In this document: positions 25,791-39,010 of the stretch, piece after piece
Numbering within the stretch: position 1 is the stretch's first letter
How the letters are laid out: each line of letters begins with the position of its first letter
Source of the DNA: Lineus longissimus
Taxonomy: Eukaryota > Nemertea > Pilidiophora > Heteronemertea > Lineidae
DNA length: 64,000 nt
Direction: 5' to 3'
Assembly (NCBI RefSeq): GCF_910592395.1
Contig: NC_088308.1
Location: 7,453,001-7,517,000 of the forward strand
Translations under genes and position numbers: made by a program
The notes under the pieces: generated by a model
Told to the model about the DNA's origin: nothing
What the model saw: the letters and a program-made list of their open reading frames with translations, nothing else
Database searches by the model: none

Positions 25791-25995
25791 ATCAGGTGCA
25801 AAAAACATTACACTTACAGTACTTCGTGTCACAACATCTTGTTTGGTTTCTGACAAGAAATATCAACATTAAACTACATTTTGTCGTCTTAACCTTCCTA
25901 GCAACTCGTCAGGTGTAAAAGCATATATAGGTATCAAAGTGTTACTACATCTCTTTTGGTTTCTGAAAGGAAATAAACGTTACGGCAAAATTACA
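25791..25995. repeat. Diverged tandem duplication, about 115 bp
   Basis: TCAGGTGCAAAA at 25792 and TCAGGTGTAAAA at 25909 begin two copies. Each contains ACAACATCTTG- or CTACATCTCTT-like sequence followed by TTGGTTTCTGA (about 25843 and 25956) and AGAAATAT or GGAAATAA. The offset is 113-117 bases. Confidence 0.75.
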
Positions 25996-28900
25996 AAAGT
26001 GAGATGATGTTATGCTGCTGCTGCTGATGGTGATAATCCTACTTTGGCCTTATCAAATACATGTAATACATTCACGCGACACCAAACCGCTTCATCAGTA
26101 GAAGAAGTTGTCATTGATCTTCTTACCTCTTTGTATCGTTTACGGAACCCAGTCGCAAACCCGGAACCACACCATAAGGAAGAATTTTCAACAAACCCTG
26201 GAACAGGTGTTATTCACGTTTATAGTTCATCAAACACAGCAAAAAATGAATATCGCGCCTCAACATGCCACAACACCTGAATATTTTTTTAACACTCGAT
26301 CTAAGACTCTTCCCTCAGCGACAGCGATTCATAACTCTCCTTAACGGTAAGATCAAATGAAGGTTAATGAAATGAAATTGAAGAAACATTAATTCAGAAC
26401 ACACCTTCGCAGTGTCAGCTCTTGTCACCTATACAAACCTGAATCGAACATTGGACTCTCTTTTTTCAATTTAATGCTTTATCGCTTACTATTCCATGCT
26501 GGTTAGGTTTCATTTGAACACTGATAGATGGGAGATGAACGCCACGCTCTTCAACTAACCCATTAGGGCAATTTATCATTGTCTTCCAGTTTAATCCTTA
26601 TTTCGATTTTGTACTCTGTACATTACGGGGCTTTTTGACGTTGTGTTGCCGAGTACCGGCTGAAAGAATGTGGAGAAACATTAGCGGAAACCTTCAGGCC
26701 GTCTTACTGTATTAGCTGGCCGTCGTTTTGAGTGTTCGAAGGGTTCGGTTTGTTCATGGTCGTAGTACGTTTGAAGATGGTGGTAACATTTTCTTTATAA
26801 ATCCACTGCCATATTCTTACGCTACAAGCTCGAAATCGCGGTTAATGTCATATTGATGATACTCTACCACTCATTAGAAAGGTTTTTTAGGCCCTATTTT
26901 TCGTTGATATTTTCGCTTGTGCTAAGGAATAGCTGACGTCTTAATTCAAAGTTAAAACAAAAACAGGTCCACTCAATCCCTCCATGACAACCAGAACTTC
27001 AAATTGTGAAATGAATGCATTCTTCAAAATGATGCCGAAATATATGAAACAATCGTTCAAAAAGAAATTCAGGCAGAAAATGATATAGTAATTTTTTTGT
27101 TCCATCCACCTAGATAGTCAAGCCTGTGTGCGGCCGCGGGAAATTTACGCCCTTCATCGCACAAAAGCATAAAATACCGATATCCTTATGGAATACGATA
27201 GAGCTGTTTCATGCCATGAAGGTAGCATTAAAACGGGACGTTCTTGAACATGGCTCATATTCTCAAACGTTTAAAATTGCAGTTCATCAAAATGTTATCA
27301 GATTTGCATAAACTGTTTGATCCTTAAGGTGAACGAACGATGTATTGGCATTTGATATCGGTGACAAAGCATAGGTGCGAATCTAGGTCATTACGGAAAA
27401 CTTCTCCGCCAACTGAAGGACGCTCCGTGGTGATCTAATTAGTAAAAAAAGCAAAACAGGATTGGCCAACGACAAGACAGTTAGAGGTGACACAAATTGA
27501 GTTACCCTTCGCAACACTAAAAGTTGATAATGCTGTATCCAAGAGATATTCTACATATCTTTGGGATGTGGCTCCAATGTTTTATAGGTAAGTTCCATTT
27601 TACAAAAAGAATGTGAAAATGTGGTCCCTGGGTCGTTTTGAAGAACTGTCTCCGAAGTAAAATGGATAAAAAAGGGCTAAAAATACTGCTGCCTGTATAA
27701 GATAGGACGTTTTTGGAATGACTTGCAGCTGGTCGATTCCCACGAGTTGCCATCTAATGCACTGCTAGTGCGGTAGTGAACGTGTTCCATCATATCAATA
27801 TGAGATGCCCTATCATCAACCATAGGCTCGGAGTTAGTTTTGCGCTGGTTATTTTCATACTTTGCATGCCGAAACTTCCACGAAATGGCCGGGACTAAAA
27901 CTTAACGGGTATCTAAAGCAGATACGATAGGAAACTGCGTGCCACTAGAGGCCTACTCAGTAAAAATGCTGATCGAACTATACCAAAAGATCAGTAATCG
28001 GGCACTTGGTTATCATTCTAGGTTGATTTGAATACCCGGGGTACCTAGTAGGCCAATTCCGCCAAGTTTCCAATCGTGGCGGTCACTCGTGAAAGGGTCA
28101 ATTCATGATGGCGACATTTCAAACGATCTCGTTCTCGTAAAATGATCGCCCGAAGATGTTATGCGGCTTCCGAAACCAGGAAATGACACTCAAAAGAAAA
28201 CGTGTGCATCCATTAATAGCATAACGGCGACAGAAAAAGCCTCACTGTGTCATTGCGTTTGCAGTACATTTGAACCAAAGTCAAAGCAAGCGTTGTATTC
28301 GGCACTTCGTACGGTAGTTTTCGTATCGACAGAAATTCGACGAGTAGAAGAAATTTGCCACAAAAAGAATGGCTGCTCCTGAGTAGGGTGGATACAGGAT
28401 TTACACTGCTCGAGCTACATTCGCGCCATAATTTATCTCCGAAACCATTCAGCGCACCATCGCGATGGGTCATGGCTGCATAGTTCTACTGCAACTTACA
28501 AGTGCGCCGAACCCGTTTCCCTTAACCTTTCAGCGCCATCAGAATAAGAGAGTCGTTTAAAAAGAAGATGATCCGAATTCCACGGAGACAGGAGACAATT
28601 TGTCAATAAAGAAGTTTAAACACCTCAAACGCTGACAGAGGCTAGACACTTGGTACTCGATTCCTTTGATAAATGCACCTAATTTGAAAGATAATGAACG
28701 CACTTCGAAAACTATTAAACCGTTAGTGGTAAAGCAAAGAAGAACAAATCGTGGTTTTGTGCAGCCTTAACTACAGCTGACTTAAAGGACATGTTTTAGT
28801 GAGCGCATTTTTTTCTACATTTCATAGATTTTTTATGAATGGGGAATAATGACACGATAGAAGCCATCTAAGGCAAATGATAGAGAAATAATTGATTTAG

Positions 28901-29002
28901 AATTTCAAATTGGGTTGAAAGATAAAGAGGGGACATGCACGGTATGATTAAGTGCCGAGTGTTTCAGTGTAGGCGATGCATGTTCATGGTGCTGAAGTGT
29001 AC
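25996..29002. other. No recognised genes
   Basis: A short CTG run (about 26013-26026) and one TACATGTA (about 26058) are the only simple features. ORFs are under 90 codons and overlap on both strands. Confidence 0.45.
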
Positions 29003-29400
29003 GATGCAGAGTTATCTAGTGCGATACATGGTAATGTTCATTGTAGTGTGTTCAAGATTGGACTTTTTGCTCCCCCGGCCGTTGCTCGTCCGTTGACTCA
29101 ATCCGAAGGTTTGACTGGCGCTTACGATGCAGATTTAGGCCTATCCACTGTGTGCGATGCATTGTTATGTTCACGACAGAGTCGGAGAGTTGCTCAATGT
29201 ATGCGATGAAGGGGTGCAGAGATAGTAGCTTTGCAGCATAGCTTTCGTAGAGTAACTGCGGAAGAAAAGGTGGCCGCCTTCATGTAAGATGTACAAAATA
29301 TATGAGGATAAAACAAGCACGCCGCATACCACTGCTCTTGAGGAAGTGGCACACACCACTGCCCTTGGAGGAGTGGCGGGAGCGATGGTAAGGAAACATT
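29003..29400. repeat. Two small tandem duplications
   Basis: TACGATGCAGAGTTA near 29000 and TACGATGCAGATTTA near 29123 start two diverged copies that also share GTGCGATACAT or GTGCGATGCAT and ATGTTCA. Further on, ACCACTGC at 29328 and 29355 starts two 27-base units, each itself an imperfect palindrome (CCACTGC...GGAAGTGG). Confidence 0.6.
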
Positions 29401-32400
29401 AAGAAATGTATTGCATGCCTACTGATACCTTTGCGACAAAGTGCAGGTGTCTCCGCGCATTGTGTCGATATTGACGCCAGCAGACATACGACAATGACCC
29501 CCCATGAAACCTTAGTCTGTCTGCGCCGGATTCCCTTTCACCAATTCAAAAGTGATACCTTGAAATGACGTCACCTCTAACATTTCTGACTCTGATACAT
29601 GTACTGAATTAGATGATATACGCGGTCATATTATCCAATTTGGTGGTAAACATTCTAGCCAAGGTCTTCCGATTACTTGATTTATGAAATATGCTTTTCT
29701 CCCGTCTGAGATTAACGAGCCAACCAGGCCGCGAACAAAGATCGCGTTCGGTCAGAAGAACTTCAACTTGAATGTTTGCATTGTGCTGATAGGTCAGAGG
29801 AACACAGAAAATGATTTGATCTTTGCCGCACTTTGACGGTGTAATATTGTTAAATCATTCTAACTTAATAATTTCAGGCTCGGATTTATCAACAGACGCC
29901 ATTCTGTATAGCAGTTTTCATCGGAAGACGGCCGGGCCGCGGCCCTCCTTTGACATGTTCAACAAATGAAGGGCAAAGACAGGCGAAGACTTTGAGGTAA
30001 CAAAAAGAAGAAAGCAACACACATACATGTAGTTTGAAACATCGACTTACCCCAAGGCGAGCAACTCATAGTAATTGTACTTTGCAAAACTGGACCAAAT
30101 TCCAAATTCAATTTCGCCAGGTCCACGGTGTGGACTGAGCCCCCGATTACCCGGTATGGCTTCAATTAGTGCAGACGCAGCGTAATGCCGGCTATCATCA
30201 GAGGTGATATACATGTAGGATTCAGCTGTATCAAAGTTTGACATTTGCCTAATAACAACAACACTTATTGCCCTTTTTCGCAAACTCCGAAAAACATGTT
30301 TAAAAAACGGTACAGGAGAAAGGGGACTGGCTGTCTGTGGGTCCTGAAGCCTCCCCAATCTTGTTCCCTGCCTCCAAGCTTTTGTACTCGCAATGCTTAA
30401 CAAATATCAAAGGGGCTCTTGGTTTAACATGGCCGAAGGTTCAAGTACGCCCAGGCCTTTAATAATTGTTTATCTATTTCGCCTTGAGGTTATATTGAAA
30501 TTTGAGACGTAGCAACAATATTGGTTTTCGCCATATCAGTAATGTTGTTCCATGTTCCTCCATATACTTGTAACTTGGACACATGACCTTGCAAGAAATT
30601 TTGCGAAGGTCTACCATATATCCGTAAAGCAATCTCCGCTTGCCTTACGTAAAGTTGTTTTATAATTAAGTGCTAATGAAAAGAAAATACCCAACCCCTA
30701 CCTTCGGAGACAGAATGATTCGACGTTTAGACTGTCGAGAGTAATGGCATTGCGACAATTATAAGAATAAACGAACACCCTATTCCCACGAAAGCGATTT
30801 ACGCTGCGACCGCACTGCACTCCGGCATGATTTGGTACTGATTCAAGTAATCTCTGAGAGTATGGCTTGTAAATCATTAGAAGTCAAATGAAGTGGACTA
30901 GGGGACGTGAACATGTATGATCTGGCACCATAGCTCAGTTTAAATGCACCGATGTACTGCTACAACTGGATATTGTCGCTCTTAAATGGTTAAAGTGAGC
31001 GTCTATCCAAGGAATAAGGAATATGTCAACCCGATATTGATAAGGATTCAATTGTCTTATTTCTATTCATATAAGCGTCTCCCGATGGGCGTGACACGAG
31101 CAAACGCAATGTTGGAAGTGGACGAGTACAGCTTCTGTACAAGAACCGCGATCGCGCTATCATTCACCATGATCAATGTCCAGTCATCTTGCCCATGTCA
31201 TCTGGTTCCAGTTCAATGGGGGAAACTATTTCCTCCCTACTCTCTCATCATCTTTAGCCATGGCTAGTAAGGACGTGACAAGGTTTATGTCCAAAACAGG
31301 GATGACAAGGCGAGTGTCCTATTGCCCACTTCAGCGGCAGTGCCATTGGTCAATCGACGAGTGATCTTTTCTTTTACGTAATAATTCCCTTCAAAGAAAG
31401 GGCATTTTGAGAGGAAAATACGAAAAAAGAACCACCAAGGAATTATCTTACAGAAGAAGTGCTGCTTCGCAGATACGATCGAGTAACGTTAGAAGATCCC
31501 AATATCGTGTAATGAAGGGAATTGCTTGCGATTCAGTAAAACATTTCCAAGAAATGTTGTATTCGCGTCCCTAGCGGCGGTAAAATCAGAGTAACATTCA
31601 GAAGCAGGGCAGATGCGATTTACTATACTATTGAAACCACTATGACACGTAGATATATCAAGTGGAAGGACTTTAGAAGAGTGAGAAAGTAACTTACCAT
31701 CGAGGAATTAAGTGCTTGTCATTAGACAAAACTCGGCCCGACCTGACTTGAAGGGGACCAAAAGATAACCATGAAGTATTAGTAATTTTAGGAGTTTTCA
31801 ACAGTACTTATACGTGACTTATACGAAATGGAATGGTTGATGTCCAAACCAGCTGGGTGGTCATTCTGATTCAAACGCAATACGATCGCGTCGATCCGGG
31901 AGTATTTGACTACGAAGTCGACGTCGATATCAGATCGGGCGACATCAGAGGCTTTCGGCCTTTGAAACCTCTTCGGAGGTATCGGCAGCGGCATCCCAAT
32001 ACATACGGGCAGCGCTGATTTTCACAAGATGACATCAAAACTCATACTGACGTCATTTTGCTGTGTCACAACTGGCAATACACTGTCCCAGTCAGCGCCT
32101 GCAGCGGCGGCCGCAGCTTTGCTGGTACCCCATTGGAAAACCACTATGCAATCATATACGAAATTCTTTTAAATCAGCTTGTCGCCTAAGAAAAAAAATG
32201 TCTTGTCAAAATGAAGAATGTTATCCTAACCACATGTCGAACGTTAGATCTGCATGTTACGTACTTGCACTTTCTCTATACCTCATTATGTTGCGTACAG
32301 TATAATACTAGTAATTTGGCTGGGTGATAAGTTCCATTGATTTGCCATACGATACCTCGGGTTGCTACTCTACAACTCAAGTTTGTCAATATCTTAAACC

Positions 32401-33749
32401 TTGCCTCTTATGTGTTTCTACTAACGACCTCCCAAACTCTAAGGATATGTCGTATTAGTCCACTTGAAAAAATAACGACCTGAGCTAGTACTTCATATGT
32501 TTTCTCTATTTTAAAACATTGCAGTTTTTCTGACAACAAATTTGCCTTCTCTGAAAATACGCTGAAGCTGAACTTTGGACGATATCAACACCAAAGACGT
32601 GGTGGTTCGAAAGTACCGTCTAGTGTGGCATTGGTGTGGTACATTCCCTTGAGCTCAAATTATAGAAATCCAAGGATTGCAAGGTATGTCAGGCGGTTTT
32701 TATGTTACGTCAAACCACTCCTGAAATGTTCAACTACTGTACCCGAAAGACGCATATATAGATTACATAAGCCGACAGACTACAACATTGATGGGGCGCA
32801 TTCAGCAACGTTACGCCGGTGTACATGTTTGCTATGGCCAAACTGTTCGACTTTTAAAGTTCAGCGGATATCTTTAGTCTTAGCCAAACGCATTGATCAA
32901 AGAACTTCTAAAAATATAGCGTTAACATCATGATCAGATATCTTTGAAGAGGTTAGCCAACTTTGAATGGTAATGGCAACATGCTAAATATGAAGCTAAT
33001 ATTCAAATTCGTCATAGAAAACGCCAGACAAGCATTCATTGAAAATAAAGGTGGTGGATAAATACGGTAACAATATATATAAATAAGCTATATGAAAAGG
33101 ACGTTGTCAATTGTGCGGTGTCGGCCAACTTTGTAGGAAATTGCTCCACAAATAATGGAAGAGATTGTCAATGGATGAAAGGGTTAAGATGAGCTCTGTA
33201 GTATTATCTGAATTCCTTTGAAGTCTCCACGCAATTACTTTAAAATCTTGCCCTTTTGCTCCAAAATAAAATGGGAGGACGAAAATTCTTACGTAGGAAA
33301 CCATAGCAGTAAATAGCTTTGTTTACTGTAATGAAACAGACCATTAGAATATCTCGGCTGGTTCTGGCCGCCATCTCAGGGGAAGACACTATATACAGGA
33401 AAACTAATCTCCTAATCTAAATGTGAAATGAAAGTGACATCTACCACCTCGCCACATTGACACCTTTCATGTTTGAAACTTTTTCATACATTCTTTGTAT
33501 TTCTCATATACTGTATATGCATTTCATCCTGATTACATTGTATGCTTTATGCTGTTTGCAGGCATTGCATACATCTATTTACGTCACTTTGACCATGGTA
33601 CTAATAAAACTGGCGTATCATGCACTGAGTTTAGTTGTTAGAAATAAATGTCCACGAACCTCTTGGACCGATAGGTTAATAACTAAATCGGTTTGGAAAT
33701 TTTACATTGCTGCCCGTTTGCAAGAATTTACCCACTTTGACTTAATTAC
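29401..33749. other. Long stretch without recognised genes
   Basis: A 12-bp palindrome GGGCCGCGGCCC lies at 29934-29945. A candidate but unproven exon on the minus strand (about 30056-30251) is discussed in the findings. A CpG-dense patch lies at 31870-32010. All other ORFs are short and unrecognised. Confidence 0.45.
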
Positions 33750-34240
33750 CTAGCCCTTCGCTCCTTTGAAGGCAGGCTACCAACAACCCGTTACTTGTCT
33801 ACGCCATTTCATGCCGAAAGTGACGACTTTGGTCTTCATTTTGCTCCCGAGGGCCCGTCGCCAGCTGTCCCAAGGTCGTCCTTTTTTTATCAGTGTCAGA
33901 CCTTGTCGGGTGCTGCTTGTTGGTGGTTTTCTCAATGTATGCCCTATCCAACTCCAGCGTCGACGGATTATCTCAATCTAACGGGGGCCTCGTTTGCTCT
34001 CTTTCACATGTGCTTATCTGTTACTGGATCAATTCATCTAAAGTAAAATATATCCTGCGTAGGGAGGTGTGATACATACTTTGATGAAGTTTCTTTATTG
34101 CTCTTCTGGTTGTTCGCCATGTCTCTTGTCCACAGAGCATAACATATTTCGCATTTGATTTCAAATTCCTCAGCTTCGTCTCGGCGGCGGTCTCTCTCGA
34201 GTTCCAGATGTTCCCGCCGAACATAGGTATTCGGAACTCA
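33750..34240 (-). mobile_element. 5'-truncated LINE, reverse-transcriptase C-terminal relic
   Basis: On the minus strand, 34224 to 34021 reads through ETKLRNLKSNAKYV, MLCGQETWRTT and LRRIYF. After stops and a frameshift, the frame entered at 33977 gives IIRRRWSWIGHTLRKP, then TRQGLTL...KKGRPWDSWRRAL, followed by stops at 33777-33779 and 33750-33752. The order of a C.xETWR.T block, an LRRI block, RRRW.WIGHTLRKP and RGRP..SWRR is, from established knowledge, the conserved C-terminal end of non-LTR retrotransposon ORF2 proteins. At least one frameshift and several in-frame stops make it a pseudogene. Upstream RT motifs are absent, as usual for 5' truncation. It is in the opposite orientation to the 10.4-kb relic, which belongs to the same broad group. 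Confidence 0.92.
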
Positions 34241-35566
34241 CTTGTTCGCTAATAATAGTCAGTCTGTCCGTAGAACCGACGATTTTCATTCGCCAACGTC
34301 AAAGTTTACAAAAACTTGCGTTGATTTATGCCTAGAGCCCACGGATTTATTTTTTTTTCTCGCCAGGCATTGACAGTTGAAACCATCAAGAAGCATTTGC
34401 AATTGCCATGTGCCATCGAAAGAATCGTGACCTGCCAGTGCTGCTCTTTTATATGTATAATGTTTTGCAATTCTCATTCCGATCCCCATCATCACGCTCT
34501 CTCTCATAAACGCGTTTGGAACAATCACCAGTCACAAAAAGACATAATGTCAAATACCAACCTTGGTAGCACTTTCCTCGCGAAACAAGTTCGCTGCTCA
34601 CGATCCAACCCACGTACATCCGTTATATGATACTTAAGCTGAAATTGACAAAGATTACCAGCGTTCTTCGGGTTATGGATCAGAAGCAAGAAAACAGATG
34701 AATTCTGTCATTTGATGTCAGTTGCGTTTATTCTTTCACAAATTTTCAATTAGCCTTATCTTATACTTTTGAGGATGTTATCTTAGTATCTTCGAGATGC
34801 ACATACCTTTATTGGTTATTTTCAATTTGTTTTTGATTACCCCAGTCAAAGTTGAGGCACAATGCTTCATTACCAGCCATCTGCGTCTGATTCGTTCTGT
34901 TCAGGAATTCCCTAGAATCAGGTATAGATTCATAGAGAAACTGTCATACGATGACAAAATTGATGAGTAAAAACAATACCCTGTTCGAAAGGTTGTCAGA
35001 TGAACCATATAGTTCAGCTCACTAAAGACAAGTGAGTCTACAAGAGGGGACTTTATCGGCACAAAATGGCCTACTGTTAAAGGAAAGGATACCTTTTTGT
35101 AGTAGTCATGACGGGGGATTTATTTTAAAACGTAGGTGTTCAGTTTGATGCGCTGCAACTATTTCACCAAGAGTTAAAGGAACCCTTACTCTGCAGTAGT
35201 TGCTAATATCAGGTAATAATACTACCCTGTTCGGCGGAAATCTCTAACAGTGAGAAGCTACAATTAAAGGTTCGGACTATTCCCAAGGTGTAGCCAGATA
35301 TAGCAAGCCGGTGCAGCCTAAAAGCACTCAGACTGCCAATAGCCTCTTTTATTTCAAGGTGTGTGTGGGTAGGTTATACCTTCAGATTGCGTTTGATGGC
35401 CCTTGGGGGACATGCGAAGCCACAGATATCACTGGACGACCCCGATTGTGGCAAATACATATACCTTTGCACATATGCAGCAAATATATATAGCATGGCT
35501 GGTGCAGGTTCACCATATAAATTTAATGAAATACTGCCTTATGAATGTGGTTTTGAATGGTAACCA
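34241..35566. other. No recognised genes
   Basis: I looked upstream of the LINE relic on its strand for the catalytic RT domain and did not find it. GTTAAAGGAA-type words recur at about 35078, 35174 and 35263. Confidence 0.4.
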
Positions 35567-35699
35567 AAACTCTTAACAGCCTCTGAGCTTCAGAAAAACC
35601 TCTAAGACGTTCCCCTGAAACGCTAAGTTGGATTTAAAAGGTTGCAATATATTTCTGCTCGCTAAAAGCTGAAAACATATACTACTTCAAGAATGTGTT
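35567..35699. mobile_element. Probable degenerate FB-A element, copy 6
   Basis: It begins AAACTCTTAACAGCC, followed by CTGAGCTTCAGAAAAACCTC. Both match the family terminus and the conserved GAGCTTCTGAAAAAAC core. The far end, AAGAATGTGT, could be the decayed inverse terminus. The CAACACAAATATG block is not preserved, so the assignment is tentative. Confidence 0.35.
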
Positions 35700-38239
35700 A
35701 CAAACTCTTTCTTGGCATCTTAATGTGCATCTAAAACTAATACACAGAAACTCCTTTTGTATCTTTCCTCTTTAATGGGAAACATCGCCATATAAAATAG
35801 GATGTACCATTTTGACACAATAACAGGGCCGAGGTCAATAAAGCCAATTGGCGCCTAACCGCAGTTTTTTAAAAATTATATCATCATTTATTCTATTTGA
35901 ATATATACGTGTACATGTAGATTACAGATTTGTTGGTAACTTAGGCGCTCTGCACATTCTCGACGGATGCTACAGAGTACCTTCAAGGCTAGCCTGTGAT
36001 TTCAAGTAATGCCGTCTCACTTACATGTACCAGCAGACGCTGACAATGATACCCGGCATCGACACCTCAGATACCATGCGGACCTTCCGCTGCTGTGGTA
36101 TGTTGCACTGTTTACTGCGCAATTCTCCACAACTCGTGTGTCACGAAGATATTTCACAATACATTGTACTTTGTAGTATATTTTGGTCTCGCACATTTCT
36201 TATATTACAGATATCTCATGTTTCAAAAGAAAGTACGGCTGATTGTGCAAGTGACAGATACTTGTAAGAAATTTTTCAAACTGGGTACTTGCTAGTATTG
36301 CAAACGGTATACGTTACAAGTCCGTGGCGAGAGGCATGAGAGGGCAGTCACTTTCGTTACTTTCTGTTTATATGCTACACACGTAAGCAGTGCTTTCTGT
36401 TGTACATATTTTACGTCGGTGACACATAGGTTTAAGCACGTGCCTGGTAGGGAACGAGTTCTGCAATATAAGCTTACTAGTAGATATTGTTAAATTGTCT
36501 AAAGAATATGCAGATGCAGCCGGACATTTTGCTGCCGTCCTATTCTCAAGTACATTCCAAACTTAGAGAGTCTACCAGAGAACGGATTTAGGGAACGTTG
36601 TCCCTCTTATGACCTTCGTCGTTTCTATATTGAAAAATTAGTCCGCGTTGATCACGCCACCAAATGATGTTTGTGACCACGTCGCGCGCAGGCAGAGTGA
36701 ATTTATTTTTTAAAAAAATCTGATCGAGGTGTAAAAAAAGTTGTAGTTTTTGTTGCAAATGACGTCGTCGGTGGCGGATCAAAAGTGAGTGAATTCTCTT
36801 AAAATTGACTCGGGGAACCGCCCTGTGTGTAACCTTCTCTTAAAGCAGACCTTAGCTATTGCCTTTCGAACAAAGCACCTCGTAAAGGCGATGGAAGCCC
36901 AATACCCTCTAAAAGCCCCATGGTATCTCCCTTTAAACGAAATCTATGACATAGTATATGTATCACAATATGTCCACTATATGCAAATTTCTCCATTAAG
37001 CTACACTCACGCCTTTCTTCACTTGTTTGAAACGCGATCTCGAACTCTTCAAAGGCGGACCATATCGACTATTGTACAATGTAAGAAGTTCTATGAAGAA
37101 TGATATCCATCTACACGTGTACTAAGCAGTTAGAATTCGTATTTGGAACGGCAGCTTATTCTAAAAGGATGGCACAAAGCGCTATCTAATGATGATAGCA
37201 CCTTTCAAGACAAACCTTGTTGGAAATAAACATTGAACTAAATATGTCTATATTAAGGCGACTGCCAAGCCTATCCAGATATACGCCAATATGGTAGGAA
37301 ACTCTCCCATATCGATGGTGCCAATATGGATATTTCGTTTGTTCTCATTGTTAAGATGGGGGGGGGTGATTAATGTGTTTGAGTTTTTGAAATAAAACCC
37401 CCAAGTTTCCCCAAAGCACTTGAACCGTTATTCTTTCAGGGTGTTCTCAGCGTGTAGGATCTTTAGCAAGATCGGCAAGATGACGATTTGAGGACTGACT
37501 TATAGCCAAAAGGGCCTGGCTCATTCGGATCTGCTGTCGATGCTCTAAATGCAAATTACACGAAACCCAACACCGGCAACGTTTTGAGGCAAACTTAACA
37601 CATCGTACACTTGGCATCTGAGGTGTCATGTTTAACGTTGCAGGTTGTGTCATAGCTACCGTTAAAAAAGGTGTCATGGAAAACCTCGCACGATGACAGA
37701 ACTCAAAGCTGACTCATACGCCAGTATATGACGCAATGTACATCTCAGTGTTACAATAATGTTAAAACGACAGTGGTTGTATAAAAGTACCGTGATATAA
37801 AAAGCGGATCCTTTGAGGCCTTCGAGACATACCAGACTGGCGTAAAACGGGCTTTTTTCCCACAACGATGACGATGTGATTGTCTTGTAGCACTCTTTCT
37901 TCAAATAGAAAAGCATGTGCATGTCATTCAGTACATGAGAAGTGAACGTTTTGCCATGCACTGAATGTTAGCACCAACCTCTAACTTCACACCAGAGACT
38001 TCTACTCTCATAAAAAAACATGAGCGAGGACGATAAATATTTTTTTATTTAAGTCCGCGCGTGTTGTCAATAAGTATTGTGTACACTATCAAAATCAAAG
38101 CTAGAGATACCACTTTAAAAGTTCACTGCAGAAAACAGAAGTTTTCAATGCAAAGCTTTAACAAATGCGCTTTAATTGCATGACACTTCAAAAACTGGAT
38201 TTCAAATATTATATAGTAACTTTTAAACTCTTTTTAACT
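35700..38239. other. No recognised genes
   Basis: A G8-9 run lies at about 37358-37366. Two TACATGTA sites lie near 35917 and 36023. ORFs reach 104 codons (36789-37103 plus), with no motif recognised. Confidence 0.45.
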
Positions 38240-38268
38240 CTTAAGTGCCTTTTAAAAAGGCACTTAAG
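38240..38268. repeat. Perfect 29-bp palindrome
   Basis: Arms CTTAAGTGCCTTTT and AAAAGGCACTTAAG are exactly complementary around a single A. Flanking sequence does not extend the symmetry. It is immediately preceded by AACTCTTAA-like words, so it might be a collapsed inverted-repeat element, but that is inference. Confidence 0.9.
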
Positions 38269-38941
38269 TAATCAAAGAAAAAGTGGTTCGATCTAACCTC
38301 AAACGAAAGCACATAGTTTATGCAAACCAGAGTCTTTCAAATAAACTGCATCATGTACATGTCCGAATAAAGAAGGTATCGCAGCATAACTCTACGCTGC
38401 ACGGTTTGTGTTCTGCATAACTCTTAACGGCAAAGTCTTACGTACGCGCCTTCAAGGAAAAGAAGATGTTTCTTTAAAATTTACAATCTTCTACACGGAG
38501 TTAACAATAAATAAAGGTAAAAGGGAACTTACCTATTGACTCCAATCCAGAGCACGTGGTAATCCAAAAGTTTGTAACTACCGTAAACTACGAAAGCATC
38601 GGATCCAAATGAAACGTGAAAACTTAATGTGGAGTACCAGTTCCTACGTGACCAGGTGCTAGCACCTCCAGTTCACAATTACTATAACCCCCGTATCGTG
38701 TATTTATTGATTTCCCAAGAAAGGCACGCCTTTTATACAGTTAACGAGCCCAACAGCTCCCAGAGAGACGCGCGCTCCGCATGCTGCAACCAATTTAATT
38801 CGAACTTGTCTCTGGATGCGCGCGCAAATCATAGCGCCGGAGCTTGGATGCGTCATGGTTACGCCTTAACAAAAACAGGCGACAGAGAAGAACATAAGAT
38901 GGGGTGATGTTTTTATATCACATGTCTATTGTGATGAGAAA
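38269..38941. other. No recognised feature
   Basis: It contains a 92-codon plus-strand ORF (38629-38907) with no motif recognised. Confidence 0.4.
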
Positions 38942-39010
38942 CGGGCACAAAGATACTTGATACCTCTTGAGGTATCAGAGCTTGCCTTCATCAGATGAAA
39001 GAAACAACAC
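38942..39010 (-). mobile_element. Penelope-like terminal / degenerate hammerhead-like motif
   Basis: Read on the minus strand, the segment has CTGATGA (complement of 38988-38994), then AGGCAAGCTC, then a perfect stem-loop GATACCTC-AA-GAGGTATC inside 38958-38977, then AAGTATCTTTGTGCCCG. CTGATGA, a stem, then GAAA is the hammerhead-ribozyme core, and TCTGATGAAGGC followed by a CGAAAC-like word is common at the ends of Penelope-like retroelements (established, from memory). Here the expected GAAA is replaced by CAAG, so it would be catalytically dead. No RT or GIY-YIG coding sequence was found beside it. Confidence 0.4.
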
